A DNA stretch of 64,000 nucleotides, from assembly GCF_024666525.1 (NCBI RefSeq), contig NZ_CP088294.1, positions 3,100,001 to 3,164,000 on the forward strand, given 5' to 3'. The position numbers and the translations under genes were made by a program. The notes under the pieces are model-generated. The model was not told the origin of the DNA and made no database searches. It saw nothing but the letters and a program-made list of their open reading frames with translations. This document shows positions 56,792-64,000 of this stretch, piece after piece. Positions within the stretch are counted from its first letter, which is position 1; each line of letters opens with the position of its first letter. Source of the stretch: Pseudomonas sp. J452. GTDB lineage: Bacteria > Pseudomonadota > Gammaproteobacteria > Pseudomonadales > Pseudomonadaceae.

Positions 56792-56858
56792 GGGTCCCTC
56801 CAGAGTGGCCGTTGCGGGAGGGCAGCTTAGCGGATTGCAAGGGGGGGCGTGGAAAAGC

Positions 56859-56891
56859 GAAGCCCCCTCGCCTTGCGGCAGAGGGGGCTTC
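56859..56891 (-). terminator. terminator-like hairpin after the 89-residue gene
   Basis: GAAGCCCCCTC (56859-56869) pairs with GAGGGGGCTTC (56881-56891), 11-bp stem. No T run, so rho-independent action is uncertain. Confidence 0.55.
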
Positions 56892-56922
56892 GGGGTGGCG
56901 GCAGGCCGGGTAGAGCGGAGTC

Positions 56923-57192
56923 TTACTCCGGCATGCTCCACGGCTCGAGGGCGAAGCCCTGGCTGCTCAGCTGCTCGCGCGACTGGATCAGTACATCGGC
57001 CAGTTGCGCCGGGTCACGGTAAATGTTGCTGGTGAGACGAGCCTGGCCGACGCGGGTGTTGGTGCGGTCAATCACGGTCAGGTTGATGAGTTCACCGCTG
57101 CCATCCTGCTGGGTCCAGGCGACACACTGGAACGGCTGGAAGGCGCGGCCGGCAATCAAAAGTGCTTCGTTGACGCGGAGCATGGTGTTCAT
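56923..57192 (-). CDS. conserved small hypothetical protein
   Basis: An 89-residue cytosolic protein. LLIAGRAFQPFQCVAWTQQDGSGELINLTVIDRTNTRVGQ suggests a small beta barrel, followed by a helix with LADVLIQSREQLSSQGF. GGAG stands upstream of the ATG at 57192. I know no function; it looks like a Pseudomonas-conserved family. Confidence 0.78.
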   Translation of the reverse strand: MNTMLRVNEALLIAGRAFQPFQCVAWTQQDGSGELINLTVIDRTNTRVGQARLTSNIYRDPAQLADVLIQSREQLSSQGFALEPWSMPE

Positions 57193-57433
57193 GGGTCTGT
57201 TTCTCCAGAGGCTGCCCAATATGCGATCTGGCCGACGAAAGCGCTTATTGCCGTGGCCTGTGCATTGTTGATGGCGAAACCTGACTGGAAAGTCACATGC
57301 TGGCGTAAAAACATAGAAATATGTCGCATGTTCCCGTTTTCAGACGCTTTTGCCCAAGACTAGCGAGGAACATGGAACATCGGCGGATTCTGTTTATCCT
57401 AAGCAGGCAACCCCATCACACAGGAGTGTTTCC

Positions 57434-57625
57434 ATGGGCTCTATCTTGAGCGGTCTTCTCAGTCTCGTCATTCTGGTTCTGGATATCTGGGTGATCATCA
57501 ATGTGGTGAAAAGCAACGCGGAAACCACGATGAAAGTGGTCTGGGTGCTGCTGATCGTCTTCCTCCCCGTGCTCGGCCTGATCATCTGGGCCCTGGCCGG
57601 GCCGCGTGGCAACGTTCGTCTATAA
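57434..57625 (+). CDS. small membrane protein with PLDc_N (phospholipase D N-terminal) domain
   Basis: A 63-residue protein with two membrane helices (about 5-25 and 33-55) linked by a short polar turn, ending WALAGPRGN, the PLDc_N signature. AGGAG precedes the ATG. Role unknown. Confidence 0.88.
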   Translation: MGSILSGLLSLVILVLDIWVIINVVKSNAETTMKVVWVLLIVFLPVLGLIIWALAGPRGNVRL

Positions 57626-58000
57626 ACCCCTCAGGCTTCTGAACCCTGTCCTTCCTGTCGGCGTCTACCGCAGGAAGGCGTTCTCACACATCCACTTGCA
57701 GCCTGGCGGTGGAGCCACCCCGGTTATGCACTTACAATGCGCGCCTTTTCATGGGCGGGTGACGGAACCTGTCCAAAGCCTGCTGCGCGTCGGCCATACT
57801 GCGTTGAAATCGAGCTCAGAAAGCGGCTTGCCGCTAATGAGCTTTAGCTCGACCCGAAGGGCGAGTGAAACGAGTCATGCTCATTTAGCACTCGTAAACT
57901 GCGCTTCTTCGCTCGATTTCGCCTTGTCTGGCTCTAGCTCGCATGCCTTTGCACAGGTTCTCAGTCCGTCCGCATCCACCACTTCGACGGGGGACTACCC
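57626..58000. other. intergenic region before speE
   Basis: No gene is seen in 375 bases. The hairpin-rich element at 57806-57920 fills the middle; the end holds the speE ribosome site GGGGGA. Confidence 0.6.
57806..57920. repeat. nested hairpin element upstream of speE
   Basis: GAAATCGAGC (57806-57815) and GCTCGATTTC (57911-57920) are perfect reverse complements bounding it. Inside, GCTAATGAGC (57833-57842) faces GCTCATTTAGC (57879-57889), and CTCG-N-CCC-GAA-GGG-CGAG (57848-57865) is a compact hairpin. It may be a structured leader RNA or an interspersed repeat. Confidence 0.6.
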
Positions 58001-58861
58001 ATGAGCGACTACCAGGAAACTCTCTACGACGGCTATGGCCAGCGTTTTCGCATGGACAAGCTGCTGCATGAGGTACGCACCGAACACCAGCATCTGGTGA
58101 TTTTCGAGAACGCCCGCATGGGCCGGGTGATGGCCCTGGACGGGGTGATCCAGACCACCGAGGCCGACGAGTTCATCTACCACGAAATGCTCACCCACGT
58201 ACCGATCCTCGCCCACGGTAGCGCCAAGCGCGTGCTGATCATCGGCGGCGGTGACGGCGGCATGCTGCGCGAAGTGTGCAAGCACCGCAGCGTGGAGAGC
58301 ATCACCATGGTCGAGATCGACGGCACCGTGGTCGAGATGTGCAAGGAATTCCTGCCCAACCACAGCTGCGGCGCCTATGAAGATCCGCGCCTGAATCTGG
58401 TGATCGACGACGGCATGAACTTCGTCGCGACGACCGAAGACAAGTTCGACGTGATCATCTCCGACTCCACCGACCCGATCGGCCCGGGCGAGGTGCTGTT
58501 CTCCGAGAACTTCTACCAGGCCTGCCGGCGCTGCCTGAACGACGGCGGCATCCTGGTCACGCAGAACGGCACACCGTTCATGCAGCTGTCCGAAGTGCAG
58601 AACACCGCCAGCCGCATGGATGGCCTGTTCGCCGACTGGCATTTCTACATGGCAGCGGTGCCCACCTATATCGGTGGCAGCATGACCTTCGCCTGGGGCT
58701 CCACCGACGCCGAGTACCGCAAGCTGCCACTGGAAACCCTGCGCCAGCGCTTTGCCGGCAGCAGCATCGTGACGCGCTACTACAACCCGGAAATCCATCA
58801 GGGCGCCTTCGCCCTGCCGCAGTACGTGCTGCAGGCCGTGAACAAGCCGAGCAACGACTGA
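58001..58861 (+). CDS. speE: spermidine synthase
   Basis: A 286-residue aminopropyltransferase. The dcSAM-binding motif [14 protein letters not shown] starts near residue 82, the catalytic Asp is in [10 protein letters not shown] near 150, and Tyr/Glu residues in [12 protein letters not shown] near 60 bind substrate. It transfers an aminopropyl group from decarboxylated SAM to putrescine. No speD is in the window. GGGGGA precedes the ATG. Confidence 0.95.
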   Translation: MSDYQETLYDGYGQRFRMDKLLHEVRTEHQHLVIFENARMGRVMALDGVIQTTEADEFIYHEMLTHVPILAHGSAKRVLIIGGGDGGMLREVCKHRSVESITMVEIDGTVVEMCKEFLPNHSCGAYEDPRLNLVIDDGMNFVATTEDKFDVIISDSTDPIGPGEVLFSENFYQACRRCLNDGGILVTQNGTPFMQLSEVQNTASRMDGLFADWHFYMAAVPTYIGGSMTFAWGSTDAEYRKLPLETLRQRFAGSSIVTRYYNPEIHQGAFALPQYVLQAVNKPSND

Positions 58862-58960
58862 ACGTCAGCAGTACCGGCAGGGTGGAATTGGTCGGCGTGT
58901 TTCTGGACGTTGGCGTTATGTACCGCCATGCTTAACCTAACTGCTCAAGAGAGAAGCGGC

Positions 58961-59773
58961 ATGGCGAGCCTGCGCGTATTGATTCTGCTGGTGCTTGGCG
59001 GCCTGTCCTGCGCAGTTGCTGCCGCGGAGGAAGATTGGCCGCGGCTCAGACTCTGTTATGAGCTGGGCGGCCTGCCGCCCTACACCAGCCCGCCGGCCGA
59101 GGCGTCGGTAGAGCAGCCGGGGTTGATTATCGAGCTGATCCAGCAGGCCGCCTACCAGGCCAAGTTACGTTTGGATCTGCACCAGCAACCCTGGAAGCGC
59201 TGTTTGCATGAGGTACGGCAGGGCGACAGCGATGGTCTGTTCATTGCCGTTTGGCAGGCGGATCGCGATGCCTGGGGGCGTTACCCCGGTCGCGATCCTC
59301 AGCGCCAGATCCCGATCGATGTCAATCAGCGCCTGTGGCGTGTCGAGTACCCGATCATCGTGCGCCCTGGCAGCGCACTGCAGTGGGATGGTCAGCGCTT
59401 TTCCGGGGTTCGCCATGGCGTTGGTGCGCCGCTGGGCTATGCCACCAGTCAGCGTCTGCGTGAGCTAGGCGTGCTCGCCAGCGAGTCGTTGGGGCAAGCC
59501 GCGGCGCTCAGAATGGTCGCGGCGGGGCGCCTGGATGGCTATGTGCTGGAACGCGAGATCGCCCTGGAGCTGATCGAGCGCCTGCAACTGCAGGGGCAAC
59601 TGATGTTCCTGCCCCAGTCGCTGCTGGATACCGACTGGTACCTGCCGCTGTCGCATCAGTTCTACAGCGCTAATCCTGAGTTGGCAGAGGGCTTCTGGCG
59701 AGCCGTGGCCGAGCAGCGCCAACAGCTCGGCGCTGATCTGAGCAGGCGCTATCTGCGCCAGCCGCTGCCCTGA
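58961..59773 (+). CDS. periplasmic amino-acid-type binding protein (PBP family 3)
   Basis: A 270-residue exported protein with a signal peptide (MASLRVLILLVLGGLSCAVAAA). The type II binding-protein pattern is LRLCYELGGLPPYTSP, LIIELIQQAAYQAKLRLDL, WKRCLHEVRQGDSDGLFIAV and GRLDGYVLEREIALELI. The Arg expected for the amino acid carboxylate is not placed with confidence. GAGAAG precedes the ATG. No permease neighbours; a terminator follows directly. Confidence 0.82.
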   Translation: MASLRVLILLVLGGLSCAVAAAEEDWPRLRLCYELGGLPPYTSPPAEASVEQPGLIIELIQQAAYQAKLRLDLHQQPWKRCLHEVRQGDSDGLFIAVWQADRDAWGRYPGRDPQRQIPIDVNQRLWRVEYPIIVRPGSALQWDGQRFSGVRHGVGAPLGYATSQRLRELGVLASESLGQAAALRMVAAGRLDGYVLEREIALELIERLQLQGQLMFLPQSLLDTDWYLPLSHQFYSANPELAEGFWRAVAEQRQQLGADLSRRYLRQPLP

Positions 59774-59778
59774 ACCAA

Positions 59779-59806
59779 AGAGCCCGCCATGCGGCGGGCT
59801 CTTCTT
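59779..59806. terminator. rho-independent terminator
   Basis: AGAGCCCGCC (59779-59788) pairs with GGCGGGCTCT (59793-59802), loop ATGC, then TCTT. Confidence 0.88.
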
Positions 59807-59821
59807 CGATCGGTATCTGCC

Positions 59822-61267
59822 TTATTGCTGCGAAGCGACTCGCTGATGCAGTTGCTGCGACAGCTGTTCCAGGCGCTCCCCTAATCCCACTAGTGACTCC
59901 TGGGCGTTGAGCAGTTCGGCGCTGGCCTGGCGTTGGCGCAGGCTGGCTTCGCGCTGGGCGGCGCTGTTGTCGCGCACCTGGGCCAACTGGCGGTGGGCCT
60001 GGTCGAGGGCCTGGCTGTGCTGAAGGATGGCGCCGGACAGGTTGGCGGTCAGGGCGGCGTTTTCGCTGAGCGCCTCACCGACACTGCAGACTTGATCGGC
60101 ACCGGTGTTGACGATCTGCTCGGACTGGCCGAGCACGTTCTGCACCGTGTCGGCCGTCTGGTTGCTGCGTTGCGACAGGCTGCGCACTTCATCGGCAACC
60201 ACGGCAAAGCCGCGTCCGTGTTCACCGGCGCGGGCTGCCTCGATGGCTGCGTTGAGCGCCAGCAGGTTGGTCTGCTGGGCGATGGCGCTGATCATCTGCA
60301 TGGATTCGGCGATGCGCTGGTTGCTCTGCTGAATGGCCTGCATGCTCTGCTGGGCGTCCTGCATACGCTGGGCGCAGGTGGTGACCTGGCCGCTGCTGTG
60401 CTGGGTGTCCTGGCTCAGCTGCTGCATCTGCGCAGTGCTGTCGGCAAGGTTTTCCAGCACCTGATGCACGGCCAGGTCAAGCTGGTGCATGGCGTCGGAC
60501 TGTTGTTGCACGTCGCCGTCGATGCTCTGGCAGCGCAGGCGCATGCTGTCCAGGGTCTGGTACAGCTGCACGGAGAGCTGGCGCAGGTCGGCGGCGCCGT
60601 GACGTACTTCATCGAGCAGGGCTGCCAGCTGCTGGCTGCCGAGGGTGGCGGCCTTGCCCACGCGCTCGGCCTCGTCGAGGTTCTGCTGGGCGCCGTCCAA
60701 GGCCTGTTGGCGCACCTTGGAGCTGTACCACTGGGCCAGCCACATGGTCAGCACCGGCAGCATGTAGCCCGAGTACTCGTTGAGCATGGCGTCACGCGGG
60801 CTCAACTCGAAGTTCGGCGGTTCGACGCCACTGCGCTGCAGGCGAATCAGCCAGAACACGAACACCATCTGGCACAGGGCCCAGAAGGCCGCAGTGCGCC
60901 CGCCGAGCAACAGGTAGGCGAAGCCGATCACCACCAGTGGCCAGAAGATATGTGCCGAGTGCAGGCCGCCCAGCTGGTAGATGAGGATCATGGTGTAGCT
61001 GCTGATCAGCGCCATGGCCAAGTTGGCCACGCCACGCGCCGGCAGCCAGGCGTTACGCAGGAGCAGCAACCCCAGCGGCATGCCGATGATCAGCAGGAAG
61101 GAGCCCTGCATCAGCGCATCGTTACCCAGGCGGCCCCATTTGATCCCGCTGTACAGGCCGATGACCAGGCCGCAGAAGGCGAAGAAGGCCAGCATGCGGC
61201 TGAGCAGCTCGTCGCTGGGGCTGAGTTTGGTCTGCGGCATAAAGCTCGCTAAAAGGCCCTGTTGCAT
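59822..61267 (-). CDS. membrane methyl-accepting chemotaxis protein without periplasmic sensor
   Basis: A 481-residue receptor. Residues 1-175 hold about five to six membrane helices with no large periplasmic domain and no HAMP domain, so sensing must be through the membrane part. The cytoplasmic domain has the hairpin tip [20 protein letters not shown] and [18 protein letters not shown], which fits the methyl-accepting signalling unit. GGAG precedes the ATG. Ligand unknown. Confidence 0.9.
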   Translation of the reverse strand: MQQGLLASFMPQTKLSPSDELLSRMLAFFAFCGLVIGLYSGIKWGRLGNDALMQGSFLLIIGMPLGLLLLRNAWLPARGVANLAMALISSYTMILIYQLGGLHSAHIFWPLVVIGFAYLLLGGRTAAFWALCQMVFVFWLIRLQRSGVEPPNFELSPRDAMLNEYSGYMLPVLTMWLAQWYSSKVRQQALDGAQQNLDEAERVGKAATLGSQQLAALLDEVRHGAADLRQLSVQLYQTLDSMRLRCQSIDGDVQQQSDAMHQLDLAVHQVLENLADSTAQMQQLSQDTQHSSGQVTTCAQRMQDAQQSMQAIQQSNQRIAESMQMISAIAQQTNLLALNAAIEAARAGEHGRGFAVVADEVRSLSQRSNQTADTVQNVLGQSEQIVNTGADQVCSVGEALSENAALTANLSGAILQHSQALDQAHRQLAQVRDNSAAQREASLRQRQASAELLNAQESLVGLGERLEQLSQQLHQRVASQQ

Positions 61268-61606
61268 GGGGGGCTCCGTTCGTGTGGGTTGCCGACACTA
61301 TCGGCCGCTGACACCCGCAACTTGAGGGTGATGCGGGTGTGCGGCGCACAGTTCGGGTGGTTCGAGTGATGGCACATGGCCTGCGTCGAGAGTACAGCGC
61401 CAAGGCCTTGGCGGCGACCGATTGGCGACGAAGCACGCCTTCAACCTTGAGCGCGCAACTCAGTAACCACGCGGCTTTACACGATGCTGCCGAGCGTCTG
61501 GCCGAAAAGCCTGCAGGAAAGGCGCAATCGGCATCTGCTCTACAGCGCTTATATCCGGCGGCGGCACTCCGGGAATCAGCGACTCATGCCAGCCGCTGAC
61601 TGGCCC
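61268..61606. other. intergenic region, nothing recognised
   Basis: These 339 bases between two minus-strand genes hold no supported gene. Random frames at 61339-61599 have no ribosome site. Confidence 0.5.
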
Positions 61607-62053
61607 TCAGTCAGGCGTCTCGCAGGGCTGCAGGCGTGTCGGTTTGCTTTGCAGGATGCTCTCCAGGCGCGCCATGTCCGAGACCTCCGAAGGGGTGGTG
61701 TCGGTCATGTAGTGGGAGATCCTCAGCTGCGCACTCCCCTCGGCGCTGCAGAAACCGGCCGGCAACGACGATGGCACCTGGAGCAAGGCGAAGGCCTGCT
61801 GCTGATTGCTGAAACAGAACCAGGGCAGACGCTCGTCGTCGGCACTGCGCGGGATCTTTGCGGCGCTGCTGCCTTGCGGGTAGAAGCACAGGCCGTGGTT
61901 GAACTCGTCCTCGGCGAAAAACTGGAACTGGCCGGAAACCGTCAGGGTGCCGCTGTAATGGCTCTGGAAGCCTTCCTGACGCTGCAGCTGCAGGCCGTCG
62001 GCACTGGCCAAGGTGCAGGCGCCGAGGAGGGCGAATAGAAGAATGCTGCGCAT
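61607..62053 (-). CDS. exported hypothetical protein
   Basis: A 148-residue exported protein with a signal peptide (MRSILLFALLGACTLASA). SHYSGTLTVSGQFQFFAEDEFNHGLCFYPQG suggests a beta-rich fold, with Cys residues later that may form disulfides. AAGGAAG precedes the ATG. Family not recognised. Confidence 0.8.
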   Translation of the reverse strand: MRSILLFALLGACTLASADGLQLQRQEGFQSHYSGTLTVSGQFQFFAEDEFNHGLCFYPQGSSAAKIPRSADDERLPWFCFSNQQQAFALLQVPSSLPAGFCSAEGSAQLRISHYMTDTTPSEVSDMARLESILQSKPTRLQPCETPD

Positions 62054-62160
62054 GGGGCTTCCTTGCTGAAGAGCTGATCCTTTTGAGGGGGCTGAACCTA
62101 ACAGGCGCGTATGGAGGCTGTCAGTCCGTTCGACAAAAAATTCACGGGTCATTGCGCAGC

Positions 62161-62424
62161 ATGGCCAATAGTCGTCCCGCGTGCCTTGGCCCGGCTGCTC
62201 GCTTTACCGTGGCCATCGTCAGCGGCTCGAAGATCCTGGTGCAGCCCAAGGGCCTGGCGCCGCGCCTGTACGACTACCAGCTGGGTGCCGGAGCCAGGGT
62301 CGATCTGCTCACCGACAACCCGGCCCAAGCCGAGCTGCAGCAGCGCCTGGAGGCGTTCCTCCAGGTCGCTACCCAGAGCCTGCTGGACAACAGCGCCGGG
62401 GTGCGTGACAGCAAACCTGAGTGA
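62161..62424 (+). pseudogene. possible C-terminal remnant of a larger protein (sulfatase-like?)
   Basis: An 87-codon frame from an ATG at 62161 without ribosome site; nothing upstream joins it. SGSKILVQPKGLAPRLYDYQLGAGARVDLL and QQRLEAFLQVATQSLLDNSAG look like the tail of LTA-synthase/sulfatase-type proteins, which in P. aeruginosa (PA1689, from memory) lie beside speE. Suggests a decayed gene; a real short protein is also possible. Confidence 0.4.
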
Positions 62425-62495
62425 AGGTTGTCGCCGCACTGGCGTGTGCCTGTGCAGCTAGGTCACGTACGAGTAATGCGTGCCCTACGGAAATG

Positions 62496-62551
62496 CCGTC
62501 CCAACCATGCGCCGAGGCGCTACTGCTTCCCGCCAGCAGTGGTTGGAACGG
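62496..62551. repeat. inverted repeat beyond the DAHP synthase stop
   Basis: CCGTCCCAACCA and TGGTTGGAACGG match as reverse complements at 11 of 12 bases, around an inner GCGCC/GGCGC hairpin. Possible terminator for the minus-strand gene; no T run. Confidence 0.45.
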
Positions 62552-62566
62552 CGCGTAGGTAGACGC

Positions 62567-63913
62567 TTAGCGACGCACCTGCTTGAGCGTCTCGGCAATC
62601 ATGAAGGCCAGTTCCAGCGACTGGTCGGCGTTCATCCGCGGGTCGCAGTGGGTGTGGTAGCGGTCCGACAGGCCGGCCTCGGTGATCGGCCGCGCGCCGC
62701 CGATGCATTCGGTGACGTTCTGTCCGGTCATCTCGATATGGATGCCGCCGGCGTAGGTGCCCTCGGCCTGATGCACGGCGAAGAACTGCTTCACCTCGGA
62801 GAGGATCTGCGCGAAGTCGCGGGTCTTGTAGCCGCTGCTGGCTTTTATGGTGTTGCCGTGCATGGGGTCGGAGCTCCACAGCACCTGCTTGCCTTCGCCC
62901 TGCACCTTGCGCAGCAGACGCGGGAAGTGCGCTTCGACCTTGTCGGCGCCCATGCGTACGATCAGGTTGAGGCGGCCGGGGTCGTTGTCCGGGTTGAGGA
63001 TGTCGATCAGGCGGATCAGCTCGTCCGGGTCCATGCTCGGGCCAACCTTGACCCCGATCGGGTTGCCGACGCCGCGCAGGAATTCGACATGGGCGCCGTC
63101 CAGCTGGCGGGTGCGGTCGCCGATCCACAGCATGTGCGCGGAGCAGTCGTACCAGCCGCCGGTGAGGCTGTCCTTGCGCACGAAGGCCTGTTCGTAGCCG
63201 AGCAGCAGGGCTTCGTGGGCGGTGAAGAAGTTGGTCTCGCGCACCTGGGCGGCGCCGTCCATGCCGCAGGCGCGCATGAAGGCCAGGGTTTCGTCGATGC
63301 GGTCGGCCAGCTGGCTGTACTTCTCGCCCAGCGCCGAATTAGCGATGAAATCGAGGTTCCACTGGTGCACCTGGTGCAGGTCGGCGAAGCCGCCCTGGGC
63401 GAAGGCGCGCAGCAGGTTGAGGCTGGCGGTGGCCTGGTGGTAGGCCTGCAGCAGGCGCTCCGGGTCCGGTACACGGCTTTTCTCGTCGAAGTCGATGCCA
63501 TTGACGATGTCGCCACGGTAGGCCGGCAGGGTCACGCCATCGATGGTTTCGTCATTGGCCGAGCGCGGCTTGGCGAACTGCCCGGCCATGCGCCCGACTT
63601 TGACCACCGGACAGCCGGCGGCGAAGGTCATGACAATGGCCATCTGCAGCAGCACCTTGAAGGTGTCGCGGATCTTCAGGGTGGAGAATTCGGCGAAGCT
63701 TTCCGCGCAGTCGCCACCCTGCAGGAGAAAGGCCCGACCCTGGGTGACCTCGGCAAACTGGCGACGCAGCTCGCGCGCCTCGCCGGCGAAGACCAGCGGC
63801 GGATAGCCGGCCAGGGTCTGCTCGACACGTTGCAGGTGGGCGAGGTCAGGGTAGGCGGGTTGTTGCTGGATCGGCTTGCTTCTCCAGCTTTCGGGGCTCC
63901 AGGCGTGCGACAT
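62567..63913 (-). CDS. class II 3-deoxy-7-phosphoheptulonate (DAHP) synthase
   Basis: A 448-residue class II (plant/AroA-II type) DAHP synthase. [17 protein letters not shown] near residue 60 carries the metal Cys, [14 protein letters not shown] near 105 the PEP-binding Arg, [18 protein letters not shown] near 345 and [12 protein letters not shown] near 390 the other active-site residues. It condenses PEP and erythrose 4-phosphate as the first shikimate step. The N terminus is short compared with the mycobacterial allosteric form. GAGAAG precedes the ATG. Confidence 0.95.
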   Translation of the reverse strand: MSHAWSPESWRSKPIQQQPAYPDLAHLQRVEQTLAGYPPLVFAGEARELRRQFAEVTQGRAFLLQGGDCAESFAEFSTLKIRDTFKVLLQMAIVMTFAAGCPVVKVGRMAGQFAKPRSANDETIDGVTLPAYRGDIVNGIDFDEKSRVPDPERLLQAYHQATASLNLLRAFAQGGFADLHQVHQWNLDFIANSALGEKYSQLADRIDETLAFMRACGMDGAAQVRETNFFTAHEALLLGYEQAFVRKDSLTGGWYDCSAHMLWIGDRTRQLDGAHVEFLRGVGNPIGVKVGPSMDPDELIRLIDILNPDNDPGRLNLIVRMGADKVEAHFPRLLRKVQGEGKQVLWSSDPMHGNTIKASSGYKTRDFAQILSEVKQFFAVHQAEGTYAGGIHIEMTGQNVTECIGGARPITEAGLSDRYHTHCDPRMNADQSLELAFMIAETLKQVRR

Positions 63914-64000
63914 CGGACTTCTCGGTTAGCGGCTATTCAGGCGGACTGGCATGGTAACCGATCAGCCATGGCCGGCAAGCCGATAGGCACGATAGACGCG

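Overview
The window reads as chromosomal DNA of a high-GC gammaproteobacterium of the genus Pseudomonas in the broad sense. The evidence is the set of genes and their order: dnaQ, an aminergic amino-acid decarboxylase with its antiporter, fimL, nudC, cysI with its DUF934 partner, metH, the haem-containing fatty-acid cis/trans isomerase cti, nfuA, speE and a class II DAHP synthase. From memory, much of this order matches the P. aeruginosa PA1816-PA1851 stretch, with segments related to PA1687-1689, PA1750 and PA1957-1958 joined in; none of this could be checked by alignment. No tRNA, rRNA, CRISPR array, complete insertion sequence or prophage was seen.

Layout. 1-7822: the dnaQ 3' end, lysine/arginine decarboxylase plus antiporter, a crotonase, and the overlapping fimL-nudC pair. 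7823-15265: repeats, a TSUP transporter, a membrane-anchored hypothetical, a minus-strand lipid/acyl group (SDR, ACAD11-like kinase-fold protein, SCP2 protein, histidine phosphatase), then sohB and acuI. 15266-19083: thioesterase-like protein and divergent TetR regulator, DUF934 and cysI, and a 37-residue membrane protein. 19162-22778: a periplasmic binding protein, DUF2970, and a secreted lipase whose foldase gene carries a one-base frameshift. 22779-27469: two AraC-type regulators, then an amine-oxidase-like flavoprotein, a cupin and a polyamine-type binding protein. 27483-33589: an exported beta-propeller-type protein, an LRR-protein kinase fusion, an ICMT-type methyltransferase, an RlmN paralogue and two small lipoproteins or exported proteins. 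33732-41361: signalling, hydrolase, channel, desaturase and Crp-like genes, and the nicotinamide riboside pair pnuC-kinase. 41366-48348: metH flanked by two AT-richer, probably acquired genes. 48562-57625: cti, nfuA, a CheC-type response regulator with a diguanylate cyclase, a GlxA-type regulator/DUF1272/MFS operon and small exported proteins. 57626-64000: a structured repeat-like element before speE, a binding protein, a membrane chemoreceptor, a gene remnant and DAHP synthase.

Functional themes are polyamine metabolism (decarboxylase/antiporter, the flavoprotein-cupin-binding protein cluster, speE), sulfur and methionine supply (cysI, metH), secreted lipase and membrane-lipid adaptation (lipase/foldase, cti, desaturase), and surface or second-messenger signalling (fimL, two GGDEF proteins, a chemoreceptor). 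The most noteworthy individual items are the frameshifted foldase, the LRR-kinase, the NTF2-AraC-led amine cluster, the RlmN paralogue, and the hairpin-rich element upstream of speE.
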